In this document: piece after piece, positions 21,664-33,200 of the stretch
Numbering within the stretch: position 1 is the stretch's first letter
How the letters are laid out: each line of letters begins with the position of its first letter
DNA from: Nilaparvata lugens
Taxonomy: Eukaryota > Arthropoda > Insecta > Hemiptera > Delphacidae
Length of the DNA stretch: 64,000 nucleotides
Direction: 5' to 3'
Assembly: GCF_014356525.2 (NCBI RefSeq)
Contig: NC_052506.1
Location: forward strand, 98,572,997-98,636,996
Made by a program: the position numbers and the translations under genes
Notes under the pieces: generated by a model
The model's input: only the letters and a program-made list of their open reading frames with translations
What the model was told of the DNA's origin: nothing
Databases searched by the model: none

Positions 21664-22984
21664 CCCTAGCTTACTACCGCTACGTAAATTTTACGTGCAG
21701 CGGCAATTTTTCGTCCACCATTTCTACAATCGCCACCACAGACACTTCCCACGCCACAAGTGCTTCCTCCAGTTAGTTGGCCTGATATTGGCATAGTGGA
21801 AGGTTTGGTTCATGTGCGTTTTGTGTCGATTTTATTGTATTATTCAAACCTCTCACATAAAGTTTACATATAGGTAGTAACTGAGGGTATCTGATAATGG
21901 CACTCCTACATATGAGCAGTCATTGCAGACAGCTTTTTGAGTGACATTCCAGCGTCCTTGCTGTCTTAGTTAGTTCAATTCATTTCAGTTAGTCCTGTTC
22001 CTTTTTATTAGTAGGTTTAGTTCATTTTAGTTAGTTCATTTAGTTGCTGTTAGTTAGCTCATTTTATCTATTTAGTTGATTGGTTAGTTCATTTCAATTA
22101 CCTATTCTACTTCACAATGAGTGAAAAAACATTTCTGAATGAAGAAGAAATTATTGAGACATTAGATGAAATAGCCTAAGTGATGATGATGATGAAGTTG
22201 AGGTTGAAGAAAGTGATGGGTATGACAGTGATGCTGACCCGGAATATTTTCCACAAGAAATTGAAAATGTTTATGATGAAATATTGAATGATATTGGAGA
22301 TTTGAATATCGAAGATAGTGCTATTCAAAACAAGGAGAAAAGAATGGGAATAGACATTACACCGGAGCCTTCTACAACGAAATCATTGGCTAATAAGAAA
22401 AGGAAGGAAATGGACATCACTGAGCAATCTACTTCGAAATTATCAAATAGTAAGAAAAGGAAAAAATCTTCTCATCCTGCAACATCAAAAACATCCAGTG
22501 ATAGGGGGGTGTTGAGTAGAAATAGGGGTCCACTACAAATGAATAATAATGTTTATGAAACTGCTAATTTGGAAGTCCAGCACTCTCTTATTGTCCAACT
22601 GACGGTTGAAACTTTAGATGGTAAAGACAATTTTGTGTGGAAAACTAAGTGTGAAATTCAATATTATATGTGAGAATGATATTATTGATCAATATTGTGT
22701 CTCATTTCATCCACTGAATATTGCCTCTTATAATATTGACAAAAGGTTTTTTGGCTTCACAGTCAAGATCAGAACTATAAAAATTTATAAATCTAAACCC
22801 AATTCTACCCTGGAACCATGTTTTGAGCATGAATATATTTGATGAATATATCAAAGAGATTATTTTTAGCAGGAATTTCCTTTATAGAAGTTTACTAGCC
22901 CAAAGAAAAAAAAACAAGACTTGTACATAAAATTTACGTATGGGTAGTAAAACAGGCATATCAAAACATGGTAGTAATCTAGGG
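21664..22984 (+). mobile_element. piggyBac deletion derivative, copy A
   Basis: Bounded by TTAA on both sides (21660-21663, 22985-22988), with ends CCCTAG...CTAGGG, the hallmark of piggyBac transposons. The interior keeps only an acidic, low-complexity N-terminal piece of a transposase (DADPEYFPQEIENVYDEIL, then Lys/Ser-rich). The catalytic DDE domain is absent. The sequence ATGAGTGAAAAAACATTTC opens a frame that stops at TAG because of a 4-base difference (GCCT) from copy B. Confidence 0.9.
22284..22673 (+). pseudogene. piggyBac transposase N-terminal remnant, copy A
   Basis: A 129-codon open stretch, rich in acidic residues then Lys/Ser (KKRKEMDITEQSTSKL, SNSKKRKKSSHPATSKT). It resembles the disordered N-terminus of piggyBac transposases and may hold nuclear-localisation-like basic clusters. 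It ends long before any catalytic domain. The same region in copy B (59583-59870 and upstream) is broken at different places. Confidence 0.6.
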
Positions 22985-23280
22985 TTAAAACTAGTGCAAT
23001 CTTATGTAAAATTTGACGAGGAATCCAATGAAACAATGATAATTTCAGGTTTGTAACTTCAGTAGTTTTGAGATATTGCAAAAAATGTGCAGAAAAATTC
23101 AAATTTTTTGCTTTAAAAAAGGTTAACTTGTTTTCATGATAATTAATAGGTATTTTAAACTATTGGATTTAGTAGAATGATAAATTCTTAAGAAAAAATG
23201 TCCAGTCCTTTGATTGCCTAAACTCAAAATTGTTCGAGATATTTTGGCAAATAAAAATATTGCAACTCCATGTTTTGCTA

Positions 23281-24675
23281 CCTAGGGAGAACTTAGGTTA
23301 GAAAAAGCTTAGATTTAGGAAAGCTAAGGTTGGGAGGAGCTTGGATCAGGAAAATATTAGGTTAGGGGAATCTTAGGTAAGGAAAAGCTTAGATTAGGGA
23401 AAGCTTAGATTAGGAGAAGCTAGGGTCAGGGAAAGATTAGGTTAGGGTGAACTTAGTTTAGGAAAAGCTTATATTAGGAAAAAAAGCTTAGGTTGAGAAA
23501 AGCTTAGACTGGGAAAAGCTGAGATTAGAAAAGCTCAGGTTGGGAAAAGCTTAGGTTAGGGGAAGCTGGGTCTGAGAAAAGCTAAGGTCAGGGAAAGATG
23601 GGTTAGGAAAACTTGCATTAGGAAGAGCTCAACTTAGGAAAAGCTTAGGTTAGGAAAAAGCTTAGGTTAGGAAAAGCTAAGGTTAGGAAAAGATTAGGTT
23701 AGGGGAAGCTGGGTCTGGGGAAAGCTTGGGTTAGGAAAAGTTTGGATTAGAAAAAGCTCAAGTTAGGAGAAACTTAGGTTAGGGGAAGCTGGGTCTAAGA
23801 AAAGCTTAGGTTGAGGAAAGCTTGGGTTAGGAAAACATAGATAAGGAAAAGCTTAGGTTAGGAAAAAGTTGAGGTTGGGGAAAGCTTGGGTTAGGTAAAG
23901 CTTAGGTTGGGGGAAGCTGGGTTTGGAAAAAGCTTAGGTTGGGGAAAGCTTGGGTTAGGAAAAGCTCAGATTAGAAAAAGTTTAGGTTAGGAAAGGTTAG
24001 GTTAGAAGAAAGCTTAGGTTAGGAAAATCTTAGATTGGGAAAAATCTAAGGTCAGGAAAAGCTAAGATTGGGAAAAGCTAAGGTTAGGAAAAACTTGGGT
24101 TAGGGGAAGCTACGTTTGAGAGAAGCTTAGGTTAGGGAAAGCTTGGGTTAGGAAAAGCTTAGGTTAGGGAAAGCTTGGGTTAGGAAAAGCTCAGATTAGA
24201 AAAAGTTTAGGTTAGGAAAGGTTAGGTTAGAAAAAGCTTAGGTTAGGAAAATCTTAGATTGGGAAAAATCTAAGGTCAGGAAAAGCTAAGATTGGGAAAA
24301 GCTAAGGTTAGGAAAAGCTTAGGTTAGGGGAAGCTACGTTTGAGAGAAGCTTAGGTTAGGGGAAGCTTAGGTTAGGAGAAGCTTAGATTAGGAAAAATCT
24401 AAGGTTAGGAAAAATCTAAGGTTAGGAAAAGCTTAGGTTAGGAAAAAAGGTAAGATTGGGAAAAGCTTAGGTTAGGGAAAGCTTGGGTTAGGTGAAGCTT
24501 AGATTAGTAAAAGCTTTGGTTAGGAAAAGCTTATGCTCAGGGAAGCTCTGAGAAAAGCTTAGGTTGGGGAGCTTGGGTTAGTAAAACTCAGATTAGAAAA
24601 AGCTTAGGTTAGGGAAAGCTTGGGTTAGGAAAAGCTTAGGTTAGGAAAAGCTTAGGTTAGGAAAAGCTTAGATTA
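23281..24675. repeat. 16-bp satellite-like array, copy A
   Basis: Dozens of variants of GGTTAGGAAAAGCTTA. Each full unit contains two TTAGG pentamers, the canonical insect telomere repeat, plus AAAAGC, and usually a HindIII site. Higher-order blocks recur (for example around GGGGAAGCTGGGTCTG and GCTACGTTTGAGAGAAGC). It runs into the assembly gap. Confidence 0.95.
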
Positions 24676-24775
24676 NNNNNNNNNNNNNNNNNNNNNNNNN
24701 NNNNNNNNNNNNNNNNNNNNNNNNNNNNNNNNNNNNNNNNNNNNNNNNNNNNNNNNNNNNNNNNNNNNNNNNNNN
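24676..24775. other. Assembly gap of exactly 100 N
   Basis: One run of N, a conventional placeholder for a gap of unknown size. It falls inside the satellite array on the left and inside a LINE on the right, so the sequence on the two sides is not proven to be adjacent. Confidence 0.99.
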
Positions 24776-25197
24776 TTTGAACAAATCAGAAGAAGAAAAG
24801 AGGAAACATCAAGATCTCAGAAAAGAAGCTCGGAAAAGAATAAGGAAGGAAATGAAGAATTACGAGGAGAATGTAATTAGAACAATAATGGCCACTTCAG
24901 AGTCTACAAAAAGCATCCATGAACTAATAAGCAGTGTTAAGAAGAGATGATACCAAAGTTGGACACAGAAGATGGAACATCAACAACGGAAAGAGGGAGG
25001 ATATTAGAACAAGTTACATTGTTCTATGAGAAGCTCTATGAAGAAGGAAATGGAATGGATCATCAGACAGAAAGAAGGAACACTAGAGAAGAGGAGCCAG
25101 AACTTCGAGTGCCAGATATATTGGAGCAGGAAATAAAACAAGCCATCAAGCAACTGAAAAAGAACAAGGCGCCTGGAGATGATGACATTACAACGAA

Positions 25198-25794
25198 GTG
25201 ATAATCTCCGGGTTGGATGTGTTAATGAGCACTATAAAATTACTTTTCAACAAAATACTGGAAGAGAAACGAGTGCCCTCAGCCTGGAAAAGAAGCAAAG
25301 TAATAATTCTATTCAAAAAAGGATCTCGCTCGGATATTAAAAATTATAGGCCAATCACTCTAACCTCGGCTCTGTACAAGATATTCGCCAGCATAATCAA
25401 GAACAGGATAATCAACAAGATCTACGAAAACCACCCCTCAGAACAGGCCGGATTTAGATCAGGTTACTCTACAGCGGATCAATTACAAGCTGCAAACCAA
25501 ATAATTGAGAAGAGCAATGAGTATAAGATGCCTTTGTACATAGGATTTGTAGATTTCCACAAAGCATTCGATAGCCTTAAGCACTGCGAAATTTGGAATG
25601 CGCTGGAGGAGTCGGGTGTTGAAGTGGAAAACATTGAAGTATTGAAAAGCTTGTATGAGGATAATGAAATGTACATCGAGTTGGAGCGAAGAGGAAGGAG
25701 TATTAGAGTGAGGAAAGGACTCAAGCAAGGATGTCCATTGTCACCAATCATCTTCAATTGCTGCTTGGACTATGCTTTTCGCCGTTTAAGTTAG
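25198..25794 (+). pseudogene. RTE LINE reverse transcriptase, palm and fingers
   Basis: This open segment covers RT blocks from the KxxxIILFKK and NYRPIT region, through EQAGFRSGYSTADQL and FVDFHKAFDSL (first catalytic Asp), to KQGCPLSPIIFN. It ends LDYAFRRLS. The FADD box lies in another frame from about 25830, so one frame change separates the two catalytic parts. Confidence 0.85.
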
Positions 25795-26579
25795 GAGAGC
25801 AAAGGCTTGTGCATAAATGGCTATCAACTAACCACTTAAGATTTGCAGATGATGTGATGTTATTGGCAAAAAGTGCGGAAGAGATGAAAGAAATGTTTGA
25901 TGAACTTATAGAAGCCAGCAAGAAAATTGGTCTGTGTCTGAATGCAGGCAAAACAAGAGTAATGACGAATTCAGACACGGAAAGAATTGATGTTACAGGT
26001 GGTAGAATAGAATATGTCAATGAGTATGAGTACTTGGGCCAACTGCTTTCTTTTGAGAACCGAACGGGAAAGGACGTGAGTTTGAGGATAAACAAGGGTT
26101 GGAAAAAATATTGGGCACTGAAGAAGATATTCAAGGGCGACTTTTCGAATGAATTGAAAGCCAAATTGCTTCTGAAATGTGTTTATCCAGCTATATTATA
26201 TGGTGCTCAGACTTGGTCCCTGACGGCTCAATCAGACAAGAGATTGGAGAGAACGCAGACGAAGATGATAAGGAGTATTTTGGGACTACGACTGCATCAT
26301 AGAAGACGAAACACAGACTTACTGAAGCAGGTGAAGGTGAAATACCTACAAAAAGAAGCTCACCTGATAAAATGGAGATGGGCCGGCCATGTGGCAAGGA
26401 TGACAGCAGAGCGATGGGCGAAAATATGCACGGAGTGGATACCACGAGATCGGGCCAGAGGGAGATGGGGGAGTCCAGCGTGCCGATGGAGAGACGAGCT
26501 CACCCAAAGAGTTGGAGATATGTGGCCGACAATAGCCAGGGACAGAAAGAGATGGGAGAAAATCATCAAGAAATTGTAA
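25731..26579 (+). pseudogene. RTE LINE reverse transcriptase, FADD box to C-terminus
   Basis: From about residue 30, LRFADDVMLLAKSAEEM gives the second catalytic motif, then the thumb region, YPAILYGAQTWSL, and the RTE-typical C-terminus (KWRWAGHVARM and a GRWGSPACRWRDEL-like segment). It ends 100 bp before the 3' tail. The first ~30 codons are out-of-frame read-through of the upstream RT. Confidence 0.85.
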
Positions 26580-26727
26580 ATTTGTAAATAGTTATTGAAG
26601 TTACTGTCAAGCTGCCAGCACAAAATATCATTACCTCATATGAGAGGCTTTTGTTCTATTTAGAATGTCAATAAAGCTTTATTATTATTATTATTATTAT
26701 TATTGACGTATGAAGGAGGCTCCTTTT

Positions 26728-27816
26728 TACTTTCCTTGCCCTATTACCATAGGTAAGGAAAGTATTGCTTTCCAAAAAAAATTAAGGTACCGTAATTTCA
26801 TGTTTTCTATACGTTTCAAGGTCCCCTGAGTCCAAAAAAATGATTTTTGGGTGTTGGTCTGTGTGTGTGTATGTGTGTGTGTTTGTGTGTATGTGTGTAT
26901 GTCTGTGAACACGATAACTCCATTCCTAATTAACCGATTTACTTGAAATTTTAAACTTAAGGTCCTTATACCATGAGGATCCGACCATAAGAAATTCAAT
27001 AAAATCCAATTCAAGATGGCGGAAAAAATGGCGGATAATTACTAAAAAACCATGTTTTTCACGTTTTTCTCGAAAACGGCTCTAACGATTTTCTTCAAAT
27101 TTATACCATGGATACCTATTTATAAGCCCTATCAACTGACATGAGTCTCATTTCTGGGAAAATTTCAGGAGCTCCGTAATATTCTTGAGAAAAATGGCGG
27201 ATAATGACTAAAAAACCATGTTTTTCACGGTTTTCTCGAAAACGGCTTTAACGATTTTCTTCAAATTTAAACCATGGATAGCTATTCATAAGCCCTATCA
27301 AATAACATGAGTTTTTTTCCTGGGAAAATTGCTGGAGCTCCGTAATATTCTCGAGAAAAATGGCGAATAATATTCTCGAGAAAAATGGCGAATAATTACT
27401 AAAAAAACATGTTTTTCACGATTTTCTCAAAAATAACTTGACCGATTTTTTCAAATTCATACCCTGTATAGTTATTTATCAGCTCTATCAACTGGCATGA
27501 GTCTCCTTTCTGGGAAACCAATGGGGGGTCCACCCCATCATTGGGAAATGGACTTAGTAACCTCCTTCTCGTGCATGAGTTAGGTAGGTAGCGCAGTTCA
27601 TAAAAAGAACACATAGTCGAGATATTTCATCTGTAGAACAGCTGTTTTGACGACTTGAAAAAAATGACAACTAAAAAAATCATCGAATTTCACAATTATT
27701 CACACAAAGAAAAAGTACTCTGAAAACAATTATACATACACATAAATACAGAAGTCTGATCGTAGTTTCAAATATGAGCAAGGAAAGTTGTGTGAGTGTA
27801 CCACACCAGATTTTTC
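26728..27816. repeat. Repeat family with ACTTTCCTTGCC / GGCAAGGAAAGT ends, first copy
   Basis: Begins TACTTTCCTTGCCCTATTAC and ends near AGGAAAGTTGTGTGAGT then ACCACACCAGATTTTT. The ends are inverted to each other, and the left end itself contains a small hairpin (ACTTTCCTTGCC / GGTAAGGAAAGT). The interior has a GT-rich microsatellite (about 26861-26905) and three tandem units of ~170-190 bp (about 27015-27530) sharing ATGGCGGATAAT and CATGTTTTTCACG. Class unknown; no coding capacity seen. Related to 33369-34216. Confidence 0.75.
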
Positions 27817-28230
27817 CTTTTATATTATCCTTGAAATGCAAAATTTCCAAAATGTCGACGCGCAATTAAAAAAGGAACATACCTGTCAAATTTCATGGAA
27901 ATCTATTACCGCGTTTCGCTGTAAATGCGCAACATATAAACATTTAAACTTTAAGAGAAATGCCAAACCGTCGACTTGAATCTTAGACCTCACTTCGCTC
28001 GGTCAACAAAAGTTACCGACTCTCGATGGATAACATAAATCTTGTTAATAACAACGAATTTTCTGTTGAAAACACGAGTTATCAACTTCTTTCATGAGAA
28101 TTAATAACCCATGTCATCAACTCCGGTGTAAACGCAACTCAACATGATGCTATTAACTTTTGTAATTAACATCAGTTGATAACAAAAATGTTAAAAACTT
28201 GTGTTATTAACTCCGGTGTAAACGCAGCTT
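27817..28230. other. Non-coding repeat-like stretch
   Basis: Continues from the preceding repeat with CTATTACCGCGTTTCGCTG and CCTCACTTCGCTCGGTCAA, which read like the tail of a dispersed repeat. It then has two short copies of AACTCCGGTGTAAACGCA (about 28119 and 28209). No gene seen. Confidence 0.4.
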
Positions 28231-30073
28231 AGGGTGATTCATAATTATGGTAAAATAATTTAATACGTTATATTAGAGGTGAAAATAAGAAAAAAAGTAC
28301 TTATAAACATATATCCATAAACGCTTAATTAGCGAGCTATACAGAGTGAAAGATTTCGCCCGGAATTCAGTTCCTCTGGTGAAATACACCGATGCTGAAT
28401 TGTTTGGGGACTAGTTTTTGAAAAATTTATGCTGGATTCATATGGAAAAATTTCTGAAAAACTGAATAAAACTAGTCTGGAAGCTGTAGTGTGAGTAGTT
28501 TTTGAGAAAAAAGTTGAAATATGCAAAAAATTCAAGTAGAAAAACACAGACTTCTACGTTTTATGCCCAATAACTTTCTTTAAAGACCAGTAAGCATAAT
28601 TTTTCAAAAAATTTCACAAAAATTTGCTGTTTAATGAGGAGAGAACTAATAACTGATAAGTTGAAGCTGATTGCAAATAAAATATTCGGTTTTTTATGAA
28701 AAGTTTTTTTTTATATGAAAGTAGCATATCTAAATGACATTAAACTTATACCAAAAGACTAGTAGATTATGCCATTAAGCCTGGGAGGAAGCTCGAAGAA
28801 GTAGATGATCTCCTATGATTCCTGCCCAAATGTTTACTGAAAACTGATCGGCAAATACCAGCACGTGGAATACAGTCTCTTGGCAATAGAGTATGAACTT
28901 TCTGGAGGTGGTATGGATGTAATTGTTGCTCTTTTAGTATCCTCCAAATAATAGATTGATTGACATTTAACTGCACTGACAATTTTCTTGTGTTCTTCTC
29001 GGGATGTTCATAAATTTCATTAAGAACTTGTTCTTCTAACTCAACAGTCTTAGTAGATCGGGGTCTGCCTGCATAAATGTGCTCTTTGGATATCAGAGAA
29101 TCTGTCTCAGACAGACGTTGATGAATAGTGGCAAAAAACCTTGAACTTTGACATACTCGGTAAGGAAAGTTCTCTTGATACAAACGTCTTGCTTCAGTAC
29201 TATTACAGTAGTGTCCCATTCCATACATTAAATGCATGTCAGCTAATTCGGAGTATGAATAATGTCTAAAATTACCTGCCATTTTTTAAAAAGTTAACAC
29301 TTAACACAAAAGCAAAGTGAAATGGTTATAAATAACTGGTTAATAGGTTAACAAAAAACACAGCGCGGCTACAGTAGGCCTAACTTACAGTGTGTTTTTT
29401 TGTTCAACAGTGAGCTAAAATATTTCTGAAAATAATTTTCAGCTGATAATTTCTTTTAAATATTTTTTCATTTAAAACAAAATAAATCAGCTGTTTTGGT
29501 ACAGCTGTTCTTAAAATCAATGTTCTATTTGCAATCAGCTACAACCTATGAGTTATTAGTTCTCTCCTCATAAAACAGCAAATTTTGTGGTGTAATGTAC
29601 TACATACGAATACATTTTATACAACTTTTATCCAAATTTAGTTTACACAGCTTACATAATTCTTTTCAGAATTGAATTCTCCACAATTTTTATTGCAAAA
29701 AATTATTTGTTTACTGGTCATTAAAGAAAGTTATTGGGCATTAAACGTAGAAGTCTGTGTTTTCCTACTTGAATTTTTGCATATTTCAACTTTTTTCTCA
29801 AAAACTACTCACACTACAGCTTCCAGACTAGTTTTATTCAATTTTTCAGTTATTTTTTCATATGAATCCAGCATAAGTTTTTCAAAAACTAGTCCCCAAC
29901 CAATTCAGCATCGGTGTATTTCACCAGAGGAACTGAATTCCAGGCGAAATCTTTCACTCTGTATAGCTCGCTAATGAAGCGTTTATGGATATATGTTTAT
30001 AGGAACCTTTTTTCTTATTTTCACCTCTACTATCACGTATCAAATTATTTTACCATAATTATGAATCACCCTG
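28231..30073. mobile_element. Long-inverted-repeat DNA transposon (IS630/mariner-like derivative)
   Basis: The left end AGGGTGATTCATAATTATGG is matched inverted at 30053-30072, and the arms stay alignable for about 450 bp (28231-28690 with about 29490-30072, the right arm having ~100 extra bases). The centre encodes a transposase remnant on the minus strand. The right end reads CACCCTG|TA; a clear target duplication at the left was not found. A TA microsatellite follows directly on the right. Confidence 0.85.
28767..29282 (-). pseudogene. Transposase remnant, DUF4817/IS630-like HTH region
   Basis: 171 codons starting MAGNFRHYSYSELADMHLMY. The first ~130 residues follow the helix-turn-helix region of insect DUF4817-type transposases: ARRLYQENFPYR, AGRPRSTKTVELEEQVL, STRK-like NTRKLSVQLNVNQSIIWRIL, LHPYHLQKV. 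After RAGICR the frame shifts. The other frame there reads VNIWAGIIGDHL and PPRLNG, a piece of the DDE domain normally ~60 residues further on. So an internal deletion removed catalytic residues. Non-functional. Confidence 0.75.
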
Positions 30074-30115
30074 TATATATATATATATATATATAATATA
30101 ACATATATATATAAT
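30074..30115. repeat. TA-rich microsatellite
   Basis: Runs of (TA)n at 30074-30095 and 30102-30114 beside the transposon end. Confidence 0.9.
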
Positions 30116-30558
30116 GCACTCACACATTATTAAGTATCATATTGAAATATGGCTTGACAGTATATACCGTATTTCAATTCACGTTATAAGCAAGTGACAG
30201 CAATAAGTGACGTTATAAGTCTCTTGCAAAAAAATAATAAATAGATAAAAATAAATGTTATTAGCTCAAAACTGAAGGTGTAACTCAATCTAATATGAAG
30301 TTACATTATACAGCAGCAAAAAAGAAAAAATTAATCTCCAACACGCATATAACAAGACTTGGTGTCATAACATTGGCAGAAATGTATAGCGTGAGTTCAG
30401 TAAAGCTAACGCATAAGGAGACAAATCCTGACTATCATATTATATTGTTTGAAATGGCAGCCAGATGCTATGTAATTGTGTAAACTCTAGTTTGAAATCT
30501 ATTATTAATATGTCATAAATTTATAGGAAAGTAGATAATTATATCTGTGAAGTATTAC
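30116..30558. other. Intron after B4GALT-like exon 4 (copy B gene)
   Basis: AT-rich. On the minus strand no family sequence expected after exon 4 (the GGxSALT and WGWGGEDDD regions) was found here. No other feature was recognised. Confidence 0.45.
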
Positions 30559-30745
30559 TGATAACCCAATTTGTCAACAGCAATTCCAATGTGACGCGGC
30601 TGGTCTGCACAACTATACAAATTTCGATCATCTTCTGGAAGAAGGTCGACATCATGAAAAATAAAGCAACTGAATTGACCCGTTTTATTCACTTCAGCAA
30701 AGCCCGCATTCATTATCATAGCCTTATTGAATGGTCGTCCATCCT
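30559..30745 (-). CDS. B4GALT-like exon 4: DVD motif, continues copy B gene
   Basis: The acceptor TTATGCATTTTTTCCAG|AG joins exon 3 (phase 1) to give VVDQKEDGRPFNKAM, the family's VxxQ...FNRAxLxNxGF region. The exon goes on with MNAGFAEVNKTG, CFIFHDVDLLPEDDRNLYSC and QPRHIGIAVDKLGYQ. DVD is the family's metal and UDP-sugar binding motif. The donor is ATCA|GTAATA, phase 2, as needed for a following LPY. 187 nt, no stop. It lies 5.1 kb downstream of exon 3B, so it belongs to the copy B gene. The exons for the second half of the domain are not visible between here and the gap. Confidence 0.92.
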
Positions 30746-31224
30746 CTGGAAAAAATGCATAATTTTTTACTTTTACAAAAAAATATTTCCATGATCAAAT
30801 TCATGAATAATTCATCACTTTTGTTTGTGGAGAACATAACATTCATGAGTGTTTGCCTTAGGTATGCCTTTTATAACATAAGGTAATGATTTGCAATTAT
30901 AATCCCTAATCAATCACCCGCATTAGCCAAGCATAGATCTCATGTGGCTTTGTGGGTATCATATTCTCAGCAATAAAATGTTAGATGGTTGAGTATTTTG
31001 AAACTGAAGACACATTAAAATCTCATTAAGTTTTCATATCAACACTTGTCTGATCTGCTCAGAACCAAACCTGATTCTAGAGCAAGAAGTGTGGTAAGAA
31101 CATGCATTCCTAGTTTCCTGTTCACTAGACAGAGTTTTTTAATCAGAGAACCACGAAAAAGTTTATGAATCATTCGTTCACAATGATTTACAGCATAAAC
31201 TATTTTCATAGATGCAAAATATTT
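30746..31224. other. Intronic AT-rich sequence between exons 3 and 4 (copy B gene)
   Basis: No ORF with recognisable similarity on either strand. A minus-strand frame at 31039-31239 shows no known motif. Confidence 0.4.
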
Positions 31225-31720
31225 ACTTTTCAAATTCAATTCAATTTCAATTTATTTCAAGAAACTAGGATTTATGACTGTGTTTGATGGCCTTTACATC
31301 TACAGAAAAATTTTACATATAAAAGATAACGAACACTCATTCAATAGGAAATCATGTTCACAATCACCATACAATATTTAGAAATGATTTCATGGTAATG
31401 GAACATAAAAGAGAAAAATTTGAACAAAGTCTAGCTTATATGGGATTGAAATTTATGAGGTACCTCCAGAGTAGCATCAGAAGCGAGACGGATAGGGCAA
31501 GATTCAAAATCGAGTTTATAAAGTACCTAATAGAGTTAGAAACTTATAGTTTTGAAGAATTTTACCGGGGGAATTAGGGATACAGTATCTAACTTGTTTG
31601 TTATTGTTTCTTTCTATATCTTCCTAGTTTTATGTTTAAGAATTAGAAGTATTGTTAAATGAGATGACGCATTCATGTACAATAGACATGTCTTGAATAA
31701 AGAGATTGATTGATTGCCAA
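31225..31720 (+). mobile_element. LINE 3' ends: C-terminal remnant with tail
   Basis: The plus-strand peptide SLAYMGLKFMRYLQSSIR, then RFKIEFIKYLIELETYSFEE, matches the conserved C-terminal end of many CR1/Jockey-group LINE RTs (an xGxKxYNxLPxxI... KFKxxLKxxLxxxxYSxxEF pattern). It ends in GAATAAAGAGATTGATTGATTG, a polyadenylation-like signal plus (GATT)n tail. The left edge (TTCAATTCAATTTCAATTT) may be the 3' tail of a second LINE in the opposite orientation, resembling the tail at 50000. Confidence 0.55.
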
Positions 31721-31729
31721 AAAATTTTT

Positions 31730-33200
31730 TCTATTCAATAATAAATATAGTGATGAAGACTTTGAGTAGACCTAGGATGAACTGTATTGTTTCTTCGTGG
31801 ATTTCAAGGGAGCGTACTGTAGTGTAGACAGAGTGGCTTTATTTTTCAAACTGAGTGTGTCAACAAAATTTATAGCGATTTTCGGAAGTTATACCAAATT
31901 ACGATGTCCACCGTCTGGCATGGGTAATGTGGAAATTTCACAGATTATTTTGTAACTAAAAATGGATTAAAACAAGGTTGCGTGTTGTCCCCGTTGCTGT
32001 TCACGCTCTTTTCAAATGACTTGAGTGAGTTTATTGGTGGAGGTCTAATGTTGGTGAGAAGCTAATCAATTCGCTGTTATATGCTGATGACGTAGTTTTG
32101 ATGTCTGAGAATCCTAGAAAGCTGCAATCAATGATAAATGAGTTGAAGGCATATTGTGTGAGGTTGAATCTCACAGTAAATATAACAAAATCCAAAATAG
32201 CCATTTTCAGAAGAGGAGGGAGATTAGGAGAAATAGATAGTGAAGTGGTAATATGGTCATGCAGCATCCAGATTTATAATTAATAGTGTGTGGCGTAAAT
32301 TCTATTCAAATGATGAAGTACCTCTATCGATAAAATGGGGAATTTTTGAATCCATAAGTAGAGCTGTCTTGGTAACTTCTCAGGTATGCGGATATGAGGA
32401 GAGAGAAGAACTAAAATTATTTATCAGGTTCTCGTGAAGAAAATGTTTGGATTGCCTATTAATAGACCAAATCATATTATCTTCTATTTAGAGACTAGGA
32501 AGAACATGATGTGGCTGTAGACGTTAAAGACTCATATTACATAATGTATTGATCTCATTTGAGCTGCCAGTTAGCCGATATCGAGCAGCGATATATCGAA
32601 ACAGATAATAGATTTAGGGTTAGATTGTAGGTTTATATAATAGATAAGTGTGGCTGGTATGCCGAATGAAGAAGGATATTGGGTGAGTTGGATATTGAAC
32701 TGCCGATAACAGCGGACAACTGGCGAGCAGTGAACTTCAGGCAGGGGTGGGAGGCAACGTGGGAGCGGGCATTGACAAAAATAAAAGCGAAAGTCAAAGA
32801 TAAATGGCTTGAAAGACGAGAGCCGTCACAGTTTCATAGGGTTTATGCAGCTTTGGAAATTGACGATAAGACCAAAGATTGCATAAATGATGGAACTAGA
32901 CGGAATGTTATTGCGATGAGTTTTAAAGCCAGAGGAGGATTATTCTCACTAAATCATGGACCGCACAGAGAGGAGCTGATAGGTATTTGTTCTATTTTGA
33001 ATAGCCGAGAAACGGAAAATACCTATCATTTTATAGTTGTTGTTCTATATTGAACGAAATGAGAAATAAATATCTGAAAAAGCGACAATATATAGATAAG
33101 AGACAGTGATTGATTATCTTTACGGAAAATGTTAGTCGAGCTTAGTGGGATATTTGTCAGAGGCCTTGAGGTATAGGCGAGGGTTAATTGCAGAGTTCAA
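31730..33200 (+). mobile_element. Old LINE remnant (RT and C-terminal region)
   Basis: Degraded RT blocks are readable across several frames: CFFVDFKGAYCSVDR, KNGLKQGCVLSPLLFTL, then LLYADDVVLMSENPRKLQ and VNITKSKIAIFRRGG. About 400 bp on, an open segment (32679-33053) gives KARGGLFSLNHGP and a TENTYHFIVV end similar to LINE C-termini. Many stops and indels make it much older than the other LINEs in the window. It lies in the intron between B4GALT-like exons 3 and 4. Confidence 0.75.

Larger units (their letters stand above)
1..24675. repeat. Large duplicated block, copy A
   Basis: The whole stretch is repeated in the same orientation from 34305 to 61855. The opening of the window matches 34305 onward, and the satellite array before the N gap matches 60476-61855. 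Shared landmarks in the same order are B4GALT-like exons 3, 2 and 1, a decayed exon 3, the Helitron-like element, a SINE, an unknown exon, a BEL LTR, the piggyBac derivative and the satellite array. By eye, substitutions are sparse, and homopolymer-length differences and large indels dominate. The left boundary lies outside the window and the right one is lost in the gap. Confidence 0.95.
21468..24675. mobile_element. Foldback-type element, copy A, cut off by the gap
   Basis: The left arm starts at CTGCACTTTAGTATATGGGC, beside a candidate target copy AAATATCGG (21459-21467). It is interrupted by the piggyBac derivative and leads into the satellite array at about 23281. The right arm is missing here. 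Structure is inferred from the complete copy at 58674-62615. Confidence 0.75.
24776..26703 (+). mobile_element. RTE-type LINE, 5' part missing at the gap
   Basis: The reverse transcriptase is readable in pieces: VIILFKKGSRSDIKNYRPIT, GFVDFHKAFDSL, RKGLKQGCPLSPIIF and LRFADDVMLLAK. A typical RTE C-terminus follows (YPAILYGAQTWSLT; WRWAGHVARM). Frame breaks occur near 24949, near 25198 and near 25790, so it is dead unless they are sequence errors. The 3' end is AATAAAGCTTT followed by an (ATT)n tail at 26680-26703, matching LINE microsatellite tails. The endonuclease part is lost in the gap. Confidence 0.88.
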
